From the NCBI GenBank assembly GCA_024234975.1, contig JACKNH010000036.1, positions 1-35,991 of the forward strand: a DNA stretch of 35,991 nucleotides. The letters run 5' to 3'. Below the pieces are notes generated by a model. The model was not told where the DNA came from and searched no databases. It saw only the letters and a program-made list of their open reading frames with translations. Shown piece after piece: positions 8,660-16,872 of the stretch. The stretch's first letter is position 1. The number at the start of each line of letters is the position of its first letter. The position numbers were made by a program, and so were the translations under genes. This stretch comes from Gammaproteobacteria bacterium (GTDB taxonomy: Bacteria > Pseudomonadota > Gammaproteobacteria > Ga0077536).

Positions 8660-9864
8660 CTGACGCAACAACCCGCCGCCCATTGGATGGCATCCGCGTG
8701 CTTGAACTCGGCCAACTCATCGCCGGGCCGTTTGCCGGCACACTGCTCGCGTATTTTGGCGCTGAAGTCATCAAGATCGAACCACCGGGCAGTGGCGATG
8801 CGTTGCGCGGCTGGCGCGTACTGGATCAAGGCACGTCCTATTGGTGGTTTTCGCAGGGGCGCAACAAGAAATCGGTCACCGTGAACCTGCGCGACCGCGA
8901 AGGCCAGGACATCGTCCGTTCACTGGCGGCGACCGCCGACGTGCTGGTCGAGAACTTCAAGCCTGGACAGATGGAGCACTGGGGCCTCGGCCCGGAGCAG
9001 CTCAAAGCGATCAATCCCGCACTCATCTACACCCGCGTATCCGGTTACGGCCAGACCGGGCCGGACAGTGGTCTGCCCGGCTTCGCTTCGGTCTGCGAGG
9101 GCTTCGGCGGATTCCGGTATCTGAATGGATTTCCGGGCGAACCACCCGTCCGACCCAATCTGAGCCTGGGCGATACTTTGGCCGGTCTGCACGCGGCATT
9201 CGGCGTGCTGCTGGCATTGGTGGACCGCCTGCGTGGCGGAAATGGGCAAGGGCAGGTTGTGGACGTTGCGATCTACGAATCCATCTTCAACATGATGGAG
9301 AGCGTGTTGCCGGAATTCAGCGGCGCCGGTCTGGTTCGTGAACCGTCCGGCTCAACGCTGACCGGCATCGTGCCGTCGAACACCTATCGCTGCGGCGACG
9401 GCAAACTCATCATCATCGGCGCCAACACGGATTCGATGTATCAACGCCTGATGAATCTCATCCGGCGGCCTGACCTTGCCAACGATCCGGAGTGCGCCCA
9501 CAACAGCGGGCGGGTCAAGGCACAGGCACGCATCGACGGTGCGATCGGCGAATGGACCTGTACCCTGCGTTCGGACGAAGCGATCGCGGCACTGCGCGGC
9601 GCTGGCATCGCCGCCGGCCCGATCTACAGCATCGCCGATATCGCCGCTGATCCGCACTACGCGGCCCGCGGCATGTTCGAAACAGTCACCGTGAATGATC
9701 ATGAGCTGACGATACCGGCAATGGCGCCCCAACTTGCTGCAACCCCGGGACGAACGGATTGGCCGGGCCCGAGGCTGGGAGAGCATACCGATGCAGTTCT
9801 GGGTTCGACACTCGGCTTTGATGACAGCCGGATGACGGAGCTGCGCTCCCGCGGAATTATCTAA
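8656..9864 (+). CDS. Family III (CaiB/BaiF/formyl-CoA) CoA-transferase
   Basis: 402 residues, normal family length. These enzymes move coenzyme A between carboxylic acids through an aspartyl-CoA thioester. The N-terminus LDGIRVLELGQLIAGPFAG and FGAEVIKIEPPGSGD are family hallmarks. Further on come ADVLVENFKPGQMEHWGL, RVSGYGQTGP and PNLSLGDTLAGLHA, where Asp173 is the expected nucleophile. The start overlaps the VanZ-like gene by four bases, placing it last in the recG-ubiA run. Substrate cannot be read from sequence; dicarboxylate or hydroxy-acid CoA transfer is possible. After the stop comes a 130-base gap with the next gene's promoter but no clear terminator. Confidence 0.9.
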   Translation: MTDATTRRPLDGIRVLELGQLIAGPFAGTLLAYFGAEVIKIEPPGSGDALRGWRVLDQGTSYWWFSQGRNKKSVTVNLRDREGQDIVRSLAATADVLVENFKPGQMEHWGLGPEQLKAINPALIYTRVSGYGQTGPDSGLPGFASVCEGFGGFRYLNGFPGEPPVRPNLSLGDTLAGLHAAFGVLLALVDRLRGGNGQGQVVDVAIYESIFNMMESVLPEFSGAGLVREPSGSTLTGIVPSNTYRCGDGKLIIIGANTDSMYQRLMNLIRRPDLANDPECAHNSGRVKAQARIDGAIGEWTCTLRSDEAIAALRGAGIAAGPIYSIADIAADPHYAARGMFETVTVNDHELTIPAMAPQLAATPGRTDWPGPRLGEHTDAVLGSTLGFDDSRMTELRSRGII

Positions 9865-9921
9865 AGAGCAACGCGTCGACTGAAGTTAGAACAATTACCG
9901 CAGTCGATAGCGCTGATTCGG

Positions 9922-9952
9922 TAGACGCATCACAGCTGCGGGCTTGTATAAT
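9922..9952 (+). promoter_or_regulatory. Putative promoter of the DUF481 gene
   Basis: A perfect TATAAT lies at 9947-9952, preceded by TAGACG at 9922-9927 (four of six -35 matches) with a long 19-base spacer. Transcription would start near 9959, about 36 bases before ATG 9995. The -10 call is stronger than the -35 call. Confidence 0.5.
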
Positions 9953-9994
9953 CCGCGGCGCAATCACATCGCTTTACATCCGAAGGGAAGGACC

Positions 9995-11035
9995 ATGAAC
10001 ACTTTTCGACTGCGTCAGGCCGCTGGCCTGGTGCTCAGCCTGCTTTTCTGCGCGTCCAGCTGGGGCGACATCGTGACAACAAAGGACGGCGCACGCCTCA
10101 CCGGCAAGGTACAGCAGATCACCCAGGCCAACGTGCAACTGGCCACCAGCTACGCCGGCACCATCACGATTGATACCGCGCAGATCGAAACGCTGGATAC
10201 GGATGAGCCGCTGACCTCCCGTCTGGCCGATGGTCAGACCTTCACCGGCATCACCACCATCAATGCAGCGCGCGGCATGCAGGTCGCCGGCAACACCGGC
10301 CGTTCCAACGCCCAGTTCGACCAGTTGCTGGCCGCCTGGCTGCCTGACGCGCAGCCGCCTGTCGAGTCCGGTATCGAGCCGCCACGCAAATGGGTGTACA
10401 GCGTCGGTGCGGACATTGCTGGCAAGAAGGGCAACTCCGATGAGTTCAGCACCAATATCGTTGGTGATGCGGTATTGGCGAGTCTGCATGACGAGCTGCG
10501 CCTGTACGGCAGCTACGAACGTGGCGAGCAGAATGGCGTCAAGAACTCCGATGAGGCGATCGCCGGCGCCAGCTATTCGAACTACTTCGAGGATGATCTG
10601 GGCTGGTACGTGCGCGGTGAAATCGAACGCGACGATTTCGAGGACATCGACCTGCGCACCACGGTGGCAGGTGGTCTGACCTGGCGTCCCATCAATACCG
10701 ACCAGCGCACGCTGCGGCTGTGGGGTGGTGTCGGTTACCGCTACGAATCGTTCACCAGCGGTGGCAACAGTGAGTCACCAACGCTGGACCTGGGTCTCAA
10801 CCACCGCATGGTCGTCAAGGACTGGCTGGTCATGACCAATGCACTGACCTTTTCGCCGCAGTTCAAGGATTTCGCCGACTACCTGTTCGTACACGACTCG
10901 GCGTTCGAGATGCCGATCGGCGCCAGCCGCTGGACGGTGCGCATCGGTCTGCGTAACGACTACAAGAATCAGCCGGCGCCTGGCCGCAAGAAGCTGGATA
11001 CCGCTTACTACACGCGCCTGCTGCTGCGCTTCTGA
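9995..11035 (+). CDS. DUF481 family exported beta-barrel-like protein
   Basis: 346 residues. ATG 9995 was chosen over an in-frame ATG at 9944 because it follows GAAGGGAAGGA and begins a clean signal peptide (MNTFRLRQAAGLVLSLLFCASSWG, likely cut near residue 24). An N-terminal module with DIVTTKDGARLTGKV and a second VxLADGQTF-like piece resembles small beta repeats. The C-terminal 210 residues are alternating polar/aromatic strands such as LRLYGSYERGEQNG, WYVRGEIERDDFEDIDLR and RLWGGVGYRYESF, ending in LLRF with a terminal phenylalanine, typical of outer-membrane barrels. It resembles E. coli YdiY-type DUF481 proteins, whose function is unknown. It is a single-gene unit with its own promoter and terminator. 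Confidence 0.85.
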   Translation: MNTFRLRQAAGLVLSLLFCASSWGDIVTTKDGARLTGKVQQITQANVQLATSYAGTITIDTAQIETLDTDEPLTSRLADGQTFTGITTINAARGMQVAGNTGRSNAQFDQLLAAWLPDAQPPVESGIEPPRKWVYSVGADIAGKKGNSDEFSTNIVGDAVLASLHDELRLYGSYERGEQNGVKNSDEAIAGASYSNYFEDDLGWYVRGEIERDDFEDIDLRTTVAGGLTWRPINTDQRTLRLWGGVGYRYESFTSGGNSESPTLDLGLNHRMVVKDWLVMTNALTFSPQFKDFADYLFVHDSAFEMPIGASRWTVRIGLRNDYKNQPAPGRKKLDTAYYTRLLLRF

Positions 11036-11060
11036 TCGCAACAAGGCCTGACCTGAGAGG

Positions 11061-11097
11061 CGGTCGGTGGGACGCTCACCGACCGTCTTTTTTTTTT
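11061..11097 (+). terminator. Rho-independent terminator after the DUF481 gene
   Basis: CGGTCGGTG (11061-11069) pairs perfectly with CACCGACCG (11077-11085) around a seven-base loop, followed by TC and ten T residues. It lies 26 bases after the stop. The opposite strand lacks a T run, so it should act only on forward transcripts. Confidence 0.95.
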
Positions 11098-11098
11098 G

Positions 11099-11238
11099 CG
11101 TCATCCCGGACACCGCGCAGCCCCAATTTTCGTCATCCCGGACGCCGCGCAGCGGTGAGCCGGGATCCATAGGGCCTCTGTGAAAGCCGCATGGATTCCC
11201 CGCTCGCGCCCCCTTCGCGGGCGCGTCCGAAAATGACG
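11099..11238. repeat. Palindromic interspersed repeat, one full and one truncated copy
   Basis: A full element spans 11131-11238: it opens with CGTCATCCCGG and closes with AATGACG, so the ends are inverted. Inside, CCGGGATCCAT (11160-11170) is mirrored by ATGGATTCCC starting at 11190, and an inner CGCGCCCCCTTCGCGGGCGCG hairpin lies near the right end. A second copy of the left 22 bases, with one mismatch, stands at 11099-11120 and then stops. This type of CGTCATxCC...GGxATGACG repeat is scattered in many proteobacterial genomes. It fills the gap between the convergent DUF481 and HDAC genes. Between 11239 and 11294 nothing recognisable is seen. Confidence 0.75.
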
Positions 11239-11294
11239 GAGCAGTAAGACGAAACCCGTGCGGATTTCCCCGGTGTCGGGTGAGGAACCTTTCC

Positions 11295-12221
11295 TTATTG
11301 CAGCGACGCCAGCGCCCCGACATGCTCCGCGGCGCTGCGCGCCAGTGCCGGCAACGCGTAGCCACCTTCCAGTGTCGAGACGATGCGCCCGCCCGCGGAC
11401 GTTGCTGCACACGCCATGATCCGCTCAGTGACCCAGCGATAGTCTTCATCGATCAACGCCAGTCCGGCCAGTGGATCGTCGCGGTGGGCATCGAAACCGG
11501 CTGAAATGAAGATCATTTCCGGCCTGAACGCCGCCAGCGCCGGGAGCCAGTGGTCATTGACTGCCGCGCGGAACCCGTCGCTGCCGGTGCCCGACGGCAG
11601 CGGACAGTTCACCAGGTGGCCCGGTATCGACCGATTGTTCTGATGTGGGAACCACGGGTATTGATAGGTGGAACACATCAGCACGCGAGCGTCATCGCGG
11701 AAGATGTCTTCCGTGCCATTGCCATGGTGGACATCGAAATCCAGCACCGCCACGCGTTGCAGACCATGCTGTTCCAACGCGTGCGCAATGCCTACGGCGA
11801 CATTATTGAAAATGCAGAAACCCATGGAAGTTTCCCGCGTGGCGTGATGACCGGGCGGGCGGACCGGGCAGAATGCATTGTCCATCTCGCCATTGATGAC
11901 AGCGTCAGTGGCAGCCACCACGGCACCGGCCGCGTGTAAGGCAGCCGTCAGGGAATGGCGGTTCATCACGGTATCCGGATCGAGTGCGACAACGCCGTGG
12001 GCCGGCGCCATGCGATTGACACGATCAATGTATGCAGCTGTATGTACGCGGGCAAGCTGCTCACCAGTCGCCGCGGGCGCATTACACGCGGCCAGCACGG
12101 CAAGGTAACCGCGCTGCTCCAGCTCACCTTCGATAGCCGCGATGCGTTCCGGACACTCGGGATGGCCGGCGCCCATGTCGTGCAGCACCGAACTTGAGTG
12201 CCGGAACAGACCGGTGGTCAT
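11295..12221 (-). CDS. Histone deacetylase family (class II-like) zinc deacylase
   Basis: 308 residues. The bacterial arginase/deacetylase-fold family removes acyl groups from lysine, polyamine or acetoin-type substrates. The opening HSSSVLHDMGAGHPECPERI is the family N-terminal signature. The catalytic pair is in RPPGHHA (His125, His126). Zinc ligands Asp163 and His165 are in DFDVHHGNGT, with Asp244 in SAGFDAH. The catalytic tyrosine is Tyr288 in LEGGY. All key residues are present, so it should be active. Its ATG overlaps the folE stop by four bases (12218-12221), making it the last gene of the etfBA-folE operon. The substrate is not predictable here. Confidence 0.92.
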   Translation of the reverse strand: MTTGLFRHSSSVLHDMGAGHPECPERIAAIEGELEQRGYLAVLAACNAPAATGEQLARVHTAAYIDRVNRMAPAHGVVALDPDTVMNRHSLTAALHAAGAVVAATDAVINGEMDNAFCPVRPPGHHATRETSMGFCIFNNVAVGIAHALEQHGLQRVAVLDFDVHHGNGTEDIFRDDARVLMCSTYQYPWFPHQNNRSIPGHLVNCPLPSGTGSDGFRAAVNDHWLPALAAFRPEMIFISAGFDAHRDDPLAGLALIDEDYRWVTERIMACAATSAGGRIVSTLEGGYALPALARSAAEHVGALASLQ

Positions 12222-12778
12222 TGGCTCATCTTCAACAAGCTGAGAAATTCAGCACGGGTGCTGGCGTTGTCGCGGAAGGAACCGAGCATGGCGGAGGTCT
12301 TCATGCACGAATTCTGCTTCTCCACGCCGCGCATCATCATGCACAGGTGTTGCGCTTCGATAATGACACCGACATCCTCTGCACCGGTAACGTCGCGGAT
12401 GGCATGGGCTATCTGCAGTGTGAGGTTCTCCTGGATCTGGAAACGGCGGGCGAACATGTCGACGATGCGCGCCACTTTGGATAACCCCAGCACCTTGCCG
12501 TGTGGAATGTAACCGACATGACATTTGCCGGTGAACGGCAACAGGTGGTGCTCGCACAGCGAGTAGAGTTCGATGTTCTGCACCACGATCATTTCGTTGG
12601 AGTCGGATTCGAACAACGCATTGTTGACGATGTCACCCAGCTTCTGCTTGTAGCCGCGGGTCAGAAAGGCCAGGGCTTCCGCAGCCCGCTTGGGCGTGTC
12701 ACGCATTCCGTCACGATCAGGATCATCGAACGCGCTGATCAAGGTACGGTAACTGGCGATCAGGTCATCATTGTTCAT
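12218..12778 (-). CDS. folE: GTP cyclohydrolase I
   Basis: 186 residues. It converts GTP to 7,8-dihydroneopterin triphosphate, the first step to folate and tetrahydrobiopterin-type pterins. Zinc-binding residues Cys75 and His78 lie in SLCEHHLLPF, and the third, Cys146, in QHLCMMMRGVEKQNS. VGYIPHGKVLGLSKVARIV and ENLTLQIA are also conserved. The length and intact ligands mark it as the zinc-dependent type IA enzyme. It overlaps etfA upstream and the HDAC gene downstream by ATGA on both sides. No other folate gene is adjacent, so its place between ETF and HDAC is unusual. Confidence 0.97.
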   Translation of the reverse strand: MNNDDLIASYRTLISAFDDPDRDGMRDTPKRAAEALAFLTRGYKQKLGDIVNNALFESDSNEMIVVQNIELYSLCEHHLLPFTGKCHVGYIPHGKVLGLSKVARIVDMFARRFQIQENLTLQIAHAIRDVTGAEDVGVIIEAQHLCMMMRGVEKQNSCMKTSAMLGSFRDNASTRAEFLSLLKMSQ

Positions 12779-13725
12779 GGCTTTGCTCCAAGTTGCTCCA
12801 GCGCATGGGCAAGTTCCGGCAGCGCCGTGAACAAGTCCTGCTTGAGTCCGTAATCCGCCACGCCGAAAATCGGCGCCTCGGCATCATTGTTGATCGCGAC
12901 GATCGTCTTGCTGTCCTTCATGCCGGCAAGATGCTGTATTGCACCGGAAATCCCTACCGCAATATACAGTTCAGGGGCAACCACTTTACCGGTTTGTCCG
13001 ACCTGATAGTCGTTGGGAACAAAGCCGGCATCGACCGCGGCGCGCGAAGCACCCACTGCCGCGCCGAGTTGATCGGCAACGCGTTCCAGCAGCGCGAAGT
13101 TCCCGCCACTGCCCAGGCCTCTGCCACCGGCCACGACGACGCGGGCGGCGGTCAGCTCCGGCCGGGCGGAAACCGTCAACTCCTCGCTTACGAAAGCGGC
13201 GAGCCCGGTCGGGGGCAACGGGTCGAGCGACACCACAGGCGCGGCCGTGACAGCATCACCCGCGGCGTCAAACGCAGTGCCACGCACTGTCAGCACCTTG
13301 ATCGGGTCGTGGCTCTGAACCCGCGCCAGAGCGTTGCCGGCATAGATCGGGCGAACAAAGGTATCGGGAGATTCAATGGCGATGACATCCGACAGCGCCG
13401 CCACGTCCAGCAAGGCCGCAACGCGCGGCAGCAGATTCTTGCCGAAGGTGGAAGCAGGCGCGACGATGTGGCTGACGCCCGCGGCATGCGCAACCACCAG
13501 CGGCGCGAGTTCCTCCGCGATTCCGTGGGCATAGTGCGCGGCGTCGGCCAGCAGGACGCGGCTGACGCCAGCGACACCTGCTACCGCGGACGCGACCCCA
13601 CCACACTCACTGCCTGCGACGAGCACGACGATCTCGCCGCCGAGGGCAATGGCCGCGGTAATGGCCTGGCGGGTTGCCGGCCGGAGCGCGTGATTGTCGT
13701 GCTCAGCGATGACGAGGACCGACAT
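12775..13725 (-). CDS. etfA: Electron transfer flavoprotein, alpha subunit
   Basis: 316 residues. With EtfB it carries electrons from acyl-CoA and related dehydrogenases to ETF:ubiquinone oxidoreductase. The C-terminal FAD domain is clear: VVVAGGRGLGSGGNF near 197-210, GASRAAVDAGFVPN with Ser228-Arg229, QVGQTGK at 241-247, GISGAIQHLAGM from 258 and IVAINNDAEAPIF near 275. The start was set at MSVLVIAEHD because the frame extends upstream only through etfB sequence and the family begins here; GAAGGT lies upstream inside the etfB end. The etfB stop is one base away. The folE start overlaps its stop. Confidence 0.96.
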   Translation of the reverse strand: MSVLVIAEHDNHALRPATRQAITAAIALGGEIVVLVAGSECGGVASAVAGVAGVSRVLLADAAHYAHGIAEELAPLVVAHAAGVSHIVAPASTFGKNLLPRVAALLDVAALSDVIAIESPDTFVRPIYAGNALARVQSHDPIKVLTVRGTAFDAAGDAVTAAPVVSLDPLPPTGLAAFVSEELTVSARPELTAARVVVAGGRGLGSGGNFALLERVADQLGAAVGASRAAVDAGFVPNDYQVGQTGKVVAPELYIAVGISGAIQHLAGMKDSKTIVAINNDAEAPIFGVADYGLKQDLFTALPELAHALEQLGAKP

Positions 13726-13726
13726 A

Positions 13727-14476
13727 TCAGATGACCTTCGCTTCGTTACGCAGGCGTTCCACCAGTTCGCCAACGGATTCGACCATGACCCCGCGGCCAC
13801 GCGCCGGCGGCTCCATCATCGCCAGCACGGACTGATGCGAACGCACTGTGACGCCCAGGGTTTCCAATGGCAGCGTCTCAAGCGGCTTCTTCTTCGCCTT
13901 CATCACGTTGGGCAATTTGATGTAACGCGGCTCGTTCAACCGGAGATCAGTGGTGACGACCGCCGGCAACTTCAAGGCCAGCGTCTGTAGTCCGCCGTCT
14001 ATCTCGCGTGTCACGTGCACGCTGTCCGCGGCGGGCTCGATGCGCGATGCGAAGGTGCCCTGTGCCCAACCGAGAAGTGCCGCCAGCATCTGCCCGGTCT
14101 GATTGTTGTCACCGTCCACGGCCTGTTTGCCCATGATGACCAGCTGTGGCTGTTCACTGGCGATGACCGCACGCAGGGTTTTCGCAATATCCAATGACGT
14201 AAGCTCGGCAGCGGTCTCAACCAGGATTGCGCGATCCGCGCCCATCGCCAGTGCGGTGCGCAAGGTGTCGACCGCGGCCGCCTGGCCAATCGTGACGGCG
14301 ACGACTTCGCTCGCGACACCGGCTTCCTGAAGCCGCACAGCCGCTTCCACCGCGATTTCACAGAACGGGTTCATCGACATCTTGACCCCATCGGTCTGCA
14401 CACCGGTGCCGGTACTGTTGACCCGGACACGGACGTTGTAATCGATGACCCGTTTGACCGGGACCAGAATTTTCAT
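13727..14476 (-). CDS. etfB: Electron transfer flavoprotein, beta subunit
   Basis: 249 residues starting MKILVPVKRVIDYNVRVRV, the standard human/Paracoccus-type EtfB N-terminus. The frame is open 56 codons further upstream, but that extension is low-complexity and unlike the family. The AMP-binding signature GKQAVDGDNNQTGQML lies near residue 115. The C-terminal recognition-loop region contains MKAKKKPLETL. Together with EtfA it suggests beta-oxidation or other flavin dehydrogenase work. It is the first gene of the operon and is divergent from prpB, separated by 262 bases. The Shine-Dalgarno is weak. Confidence 0.96.
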   Translation of the reverse strand: MKILVPVKRVIDYNVRVRVNSTGTGVQTDGVKMSMNPFCEIAVEAAVRLQEAGVASEVVAVTIGQAAAVDTLRTALAMGADRAILVETAAELTSLDIAKTLRAVIASEQPQLVIMGKQAVDGDNNQTGQMLAALLGWAQGTFASRIEPAADSVHVTREIDGGLQTLALKLPAVVTTDLRLNEPRYIKLPNVMKAKKKPLETLPLETLGVTVRSHQSVLAMMEPPARGRGVMVESVGELVERLRNEAKVI

Positions 14477-14738
14477 ATGTACGGGCTTCTGCTTGTGTCG
14501 GCGCCGCGGTGGCGCACCGGGAGTAGCGCGGTCGGGCCTGCCGTGGGTGGAAAAGGCTGCAATTGTCCACGCTGCCGGCCAAATGGGCAAATCCTCGACA
14601 CTGGTCGCGGGCGTGCCGACCTGCCGGTCCAGGGGCGACGACATGCACTGTGTCCTGCCGGGTAATGGCCTGCCTGCTGGCGGCGCCGCTGGCCGCGAAA
14701 TGTTATGCTCCGACCGTTAAATCAACAGGATCCCACTC
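14477..14738. other. Divergent intergenic region etfB / prpB
   Basis: This 262-base stretch separates two divergent operons and holds no credible gene. On the forward side, TG-T-TATGCT at 14701-14709 resembles an extended -10 box for prpB, with AGGA at 14727-14730 as a likely ribosome site. No convincing -35 was found, and no convincing etfB promoter on the reverse strand. No obvious operator palindrome stands out. Confidence 0.35.
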
Positions 14739-15629
14739 ATGCAGCCGGACTCCCCGGGCGCACGTTTCAGGGCCGCCATCGAAGCCGACAAGCCCCTGCA
14801 GATACCAGGCACCATCAACGCTTATTGCGCGTTGCTCGCGCAACGGGCCGGGTTCAAGGCGATCTATCTTTCCGGCGCCGGCGTGGCCAACGCGTCGTTC
14901 GGCATGCCAGACCTCGCCGTCACGACAATGAACGATGTGGCCGAAGACACACGGCGGATAACCGGCATCTGCGATCTGCCGTTGCTGGTCGACATCGATA
15001 CCGGTTGGGGCACCACGTTCAACATCGCGCGCACGATCGCCGAGATGCAACGTGCGGGGGCCGCGGCGGTCCATATCGAAGACCAGGTGATGGCCAAACG
15101 CTGCGGCCACCGGCCGAACAAGACACCGGTCCCGGTGACTGAAATGACGGACCGCATCAAGTCGGCGGTCGATGCCCGCACCGACGAGCGCTTCGTCATC
15201 ATGGCCCGTACTGACGCGTTCGCCAGCGAAGGCGAGGCGGCGGCCGTTGAGCGCACGCAGGCCTATGTCGAAGCCGGCGCCGACATGATTTTCGCCGAAG
15301 CGCTTTATACGCTGGAGAATTACCGCGCCTTCACCGCCGCTATCAAGGTCCCGGTACTGGCCAACCTCACCGAGTTCGGCCGCACACCGGCATTCACCCG
15401 CGCCGAACTTTCCGCGACCGGAATTTCGATGATCCTGTATCCGCTATCAGCCTTCCGTGCGATGAGCCAGGCCGCATTGAAGGTGTATGAAACGATTCTC
15501 CGCGATGGGACGCAGACGCCGGTGATCGATTCTATGCAGACGCGTGAGGCACTTTACGACGTGCTCGGCTACCACGCGTGGGAGCAGCGTCTGGATGCAC
15601 TGCAGGGAAAATCAGGGGATGACCAATGA
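14739..15629 (+). CDS. prpB: 2-methylisocitrate lyase
   Basis: 296 residues. It cleaves 2-methylisocitrate to pyruvate and succinate, the last step of the methylcitrate cycle for propionyl-CoA. In the PEP-mutase/isocitrate-lyase fold, the loop KRCGH at 120-124 carries the catalytic cysteine. DIDTGWG at 85-91 supplies metal-binding aspartates, and AIYLSGAGVANASFGMPD matches E. coli PrpB closely. MARTDAFASEG and ANLTEFGRTP also fit. AGGA stands about 8 bases before the ATG. The stop overlaps prpC by four bases. Oxaloacetate hydrolases share the fold, but the prpC and prpD neighbours settle the call. Confidence 0.95.
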   Translation: MQPDSPGARFRAAIEADKPLQIPGTINAYCALLAQRAGFKAIYLSGAGVANASFGMPDLAVTTMNDVAEDTRRITGICDLPLLVDIDTGWGTTFNIARTIAEMQRAGAAAVHIEDQVMAKRCGHRPNKTPVPVTEMTDRIKSAVDARTDERFVIMARTDAFASEGEAAAVERTQAYVEAGADMIFAEALYTLENYRAFTAAIKVPVLANLTEFGRTPAFTRAELSATGISMILYPLSAFRAMSQAALKVYETILRDGTQTPVIDSMQTREALYDVLGYHAWEQRLDALQGKSGDDQ

Positions 15630-16789
15630 CCGATCAGGGCGCCAACGGGAATCAGGCCCGCAAACCGAAGAAATCCGTCGCGCTGTCAGGCGTCGTCGCC
15701 GGCACCACGGCTTTGTGCACGGTCGGTCGCACGGGCAATGACCTCGCGTATCGCGGTTATGACATTCTCGAGATAGCCGAGACCTGTGAGTTCGAGGAAA
15801 TCGCCTATCTGCTGGTCCATGGGTCGCTGCCCAATGCAGCTACGCTGGCCGAGTACAAGACCAGATTGAAAAGCCTGAGAGGGCTGCCCGCACCGCTTCG
15901 CATCTGCCTGGAGCAACTGCCGGCGACCACACATCCGATGGACGTATTACGCACGGGATGTTCGGTACTTGGCAACCTGGAACCGGAACGCTCACCCTAC
16001 GATGACGTTAACGCGCGCGCTGCGGCCGACCGCCTGCTGGCGACCTTCGGCGGCATGCTCCTGTACTGGTATCACTTCAGCCACTACAACAAGCGCATCG
16101 AGACGCAAACCGATGACGATTCCATCGGCGCGCATTTTCTGCACCTGTTACATGGCAGGCCGGCCGACCCGCTGTGGATACGCGCGATGCACACTTCGCT
16201 CAACCTGTATGCGGAACACGAATTCAATGCATCGACGTTCACTGCGCGCGTCATCACCGGCACCGGCGCTGACATCCATTCCGCGGTGACCGGCGCCATC
16301 GGCGCATTGCGCGGGCCCAAGCACGGCGGCGCCAATGAAGTCGCACTGGAAATCCAGCAGCGCTATACGAGCCCCGACGATGCCGAAACCGATATCCGCG
16401 CGCGCATCGACGGCAAGGAAATCGTCATCGGTTTCGGCCACCCTGTCTATACGATTGCCGATCCACGTAACGTCGTGATCAAGCGCGTTGCGCTGGCGCT
16501 GGCTGAAGCCGCCGGTGACCGGCTGATGTATGACGTCGCCGAACGCATCGAGTCGGTGATGTGGGAAGTGAAACACATGTTTCCCAACCTGGACTGGTTC
16601 TCCGCTGTCTCCTATCACCTGATGGGCATTCCGGTTGAAATGTTTACCCCCATCTTCGTGATGTCGCGCATCACCGGTTGGTCCGCGCATGTGATGGAAC
16701 AGCGGCACGATGGCAAGATCATCCGGCCCAGCGCTGAATATACCGGCCCGGAGCACAGCGAGTTCGTGCCGCTCGCCCGGCGTCGCTGA
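15626..16789 (+). CDS. prpC: 2-methylcitrate synthase
   Basis: 387 residues, in the citrate synthase superfamily. It condenses propionyl-CoA with oxaloacetate to 2-methylcitrate. Conserved pieces include KKSVALSGVVAGTTALCTVG, LAYRGYDILEIAE, GPKHGGANE with His233, and GFGHPVYTIADPRN with His272, the two active-site histidines. The SVALSGVVAG N-terminal segment and the short 387-residue length are typical of PrpC rather than the longer housekeeping GltA. It sits between prpB and prpD. The first 15 residues are polar and variable. The ATGA overlap with prpB suggests coupled translation. Confidence 0.95.
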   Translation: MTDQGANGNQARKPKKSVALSGVVAGTTALCTVGRTGNDLAYRGYDILEIAETCEFEEIAYLLVHGSLPNAATLAEYKTRLKSLRGLPAPLRICLEQLPATTHPMDVLRTGCSVLGNLEPERSPYDDVNARAAADRLLATFGGMLLYWYHFSHYNKRIETQTDDDSIGAHFLHLLHGRPADPLWIRAMHTSLNLYAEHEFNASTFTARVITGTGADIHSAVTGAIGALRGPKHGGANEVALEIQQRYTSPDDAETDIRARIDGKEIVIGFGHPVYTIADPRNVVIKRVALALAEAAGDRLMYDVAERIESVMWEVKHMFPNLDWFSAVSYHLMGIPVEMFTPIFVMSRITGWSAHVMEQRHDGKIIRPSAEYTGPEHSEFVPLARRR

Positions 16790-16817
16790 CGATACCTGAT
16801 TCGACATTCCAATCGCG

Positions 16818-16835
16818 GCGCCGCTTTTCCGGCGC
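16818..16835 (+). repeat. Small hairpin between prpC and prpD
   Basis: GCGCCG (16818-16823) pairs with CGGCGC (16830-16835) around CTTTTC in the 83-base gap. There is no T tail. Such intercistronic stems may affect mRNA stability, but six pairs in GC-rich DNA can also arise by chance. Confidence 0.3.
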
Positions 16836-16872
16836 GCGCCGCATCCAACAAACAACCCGAAGAGAAAGCCCC

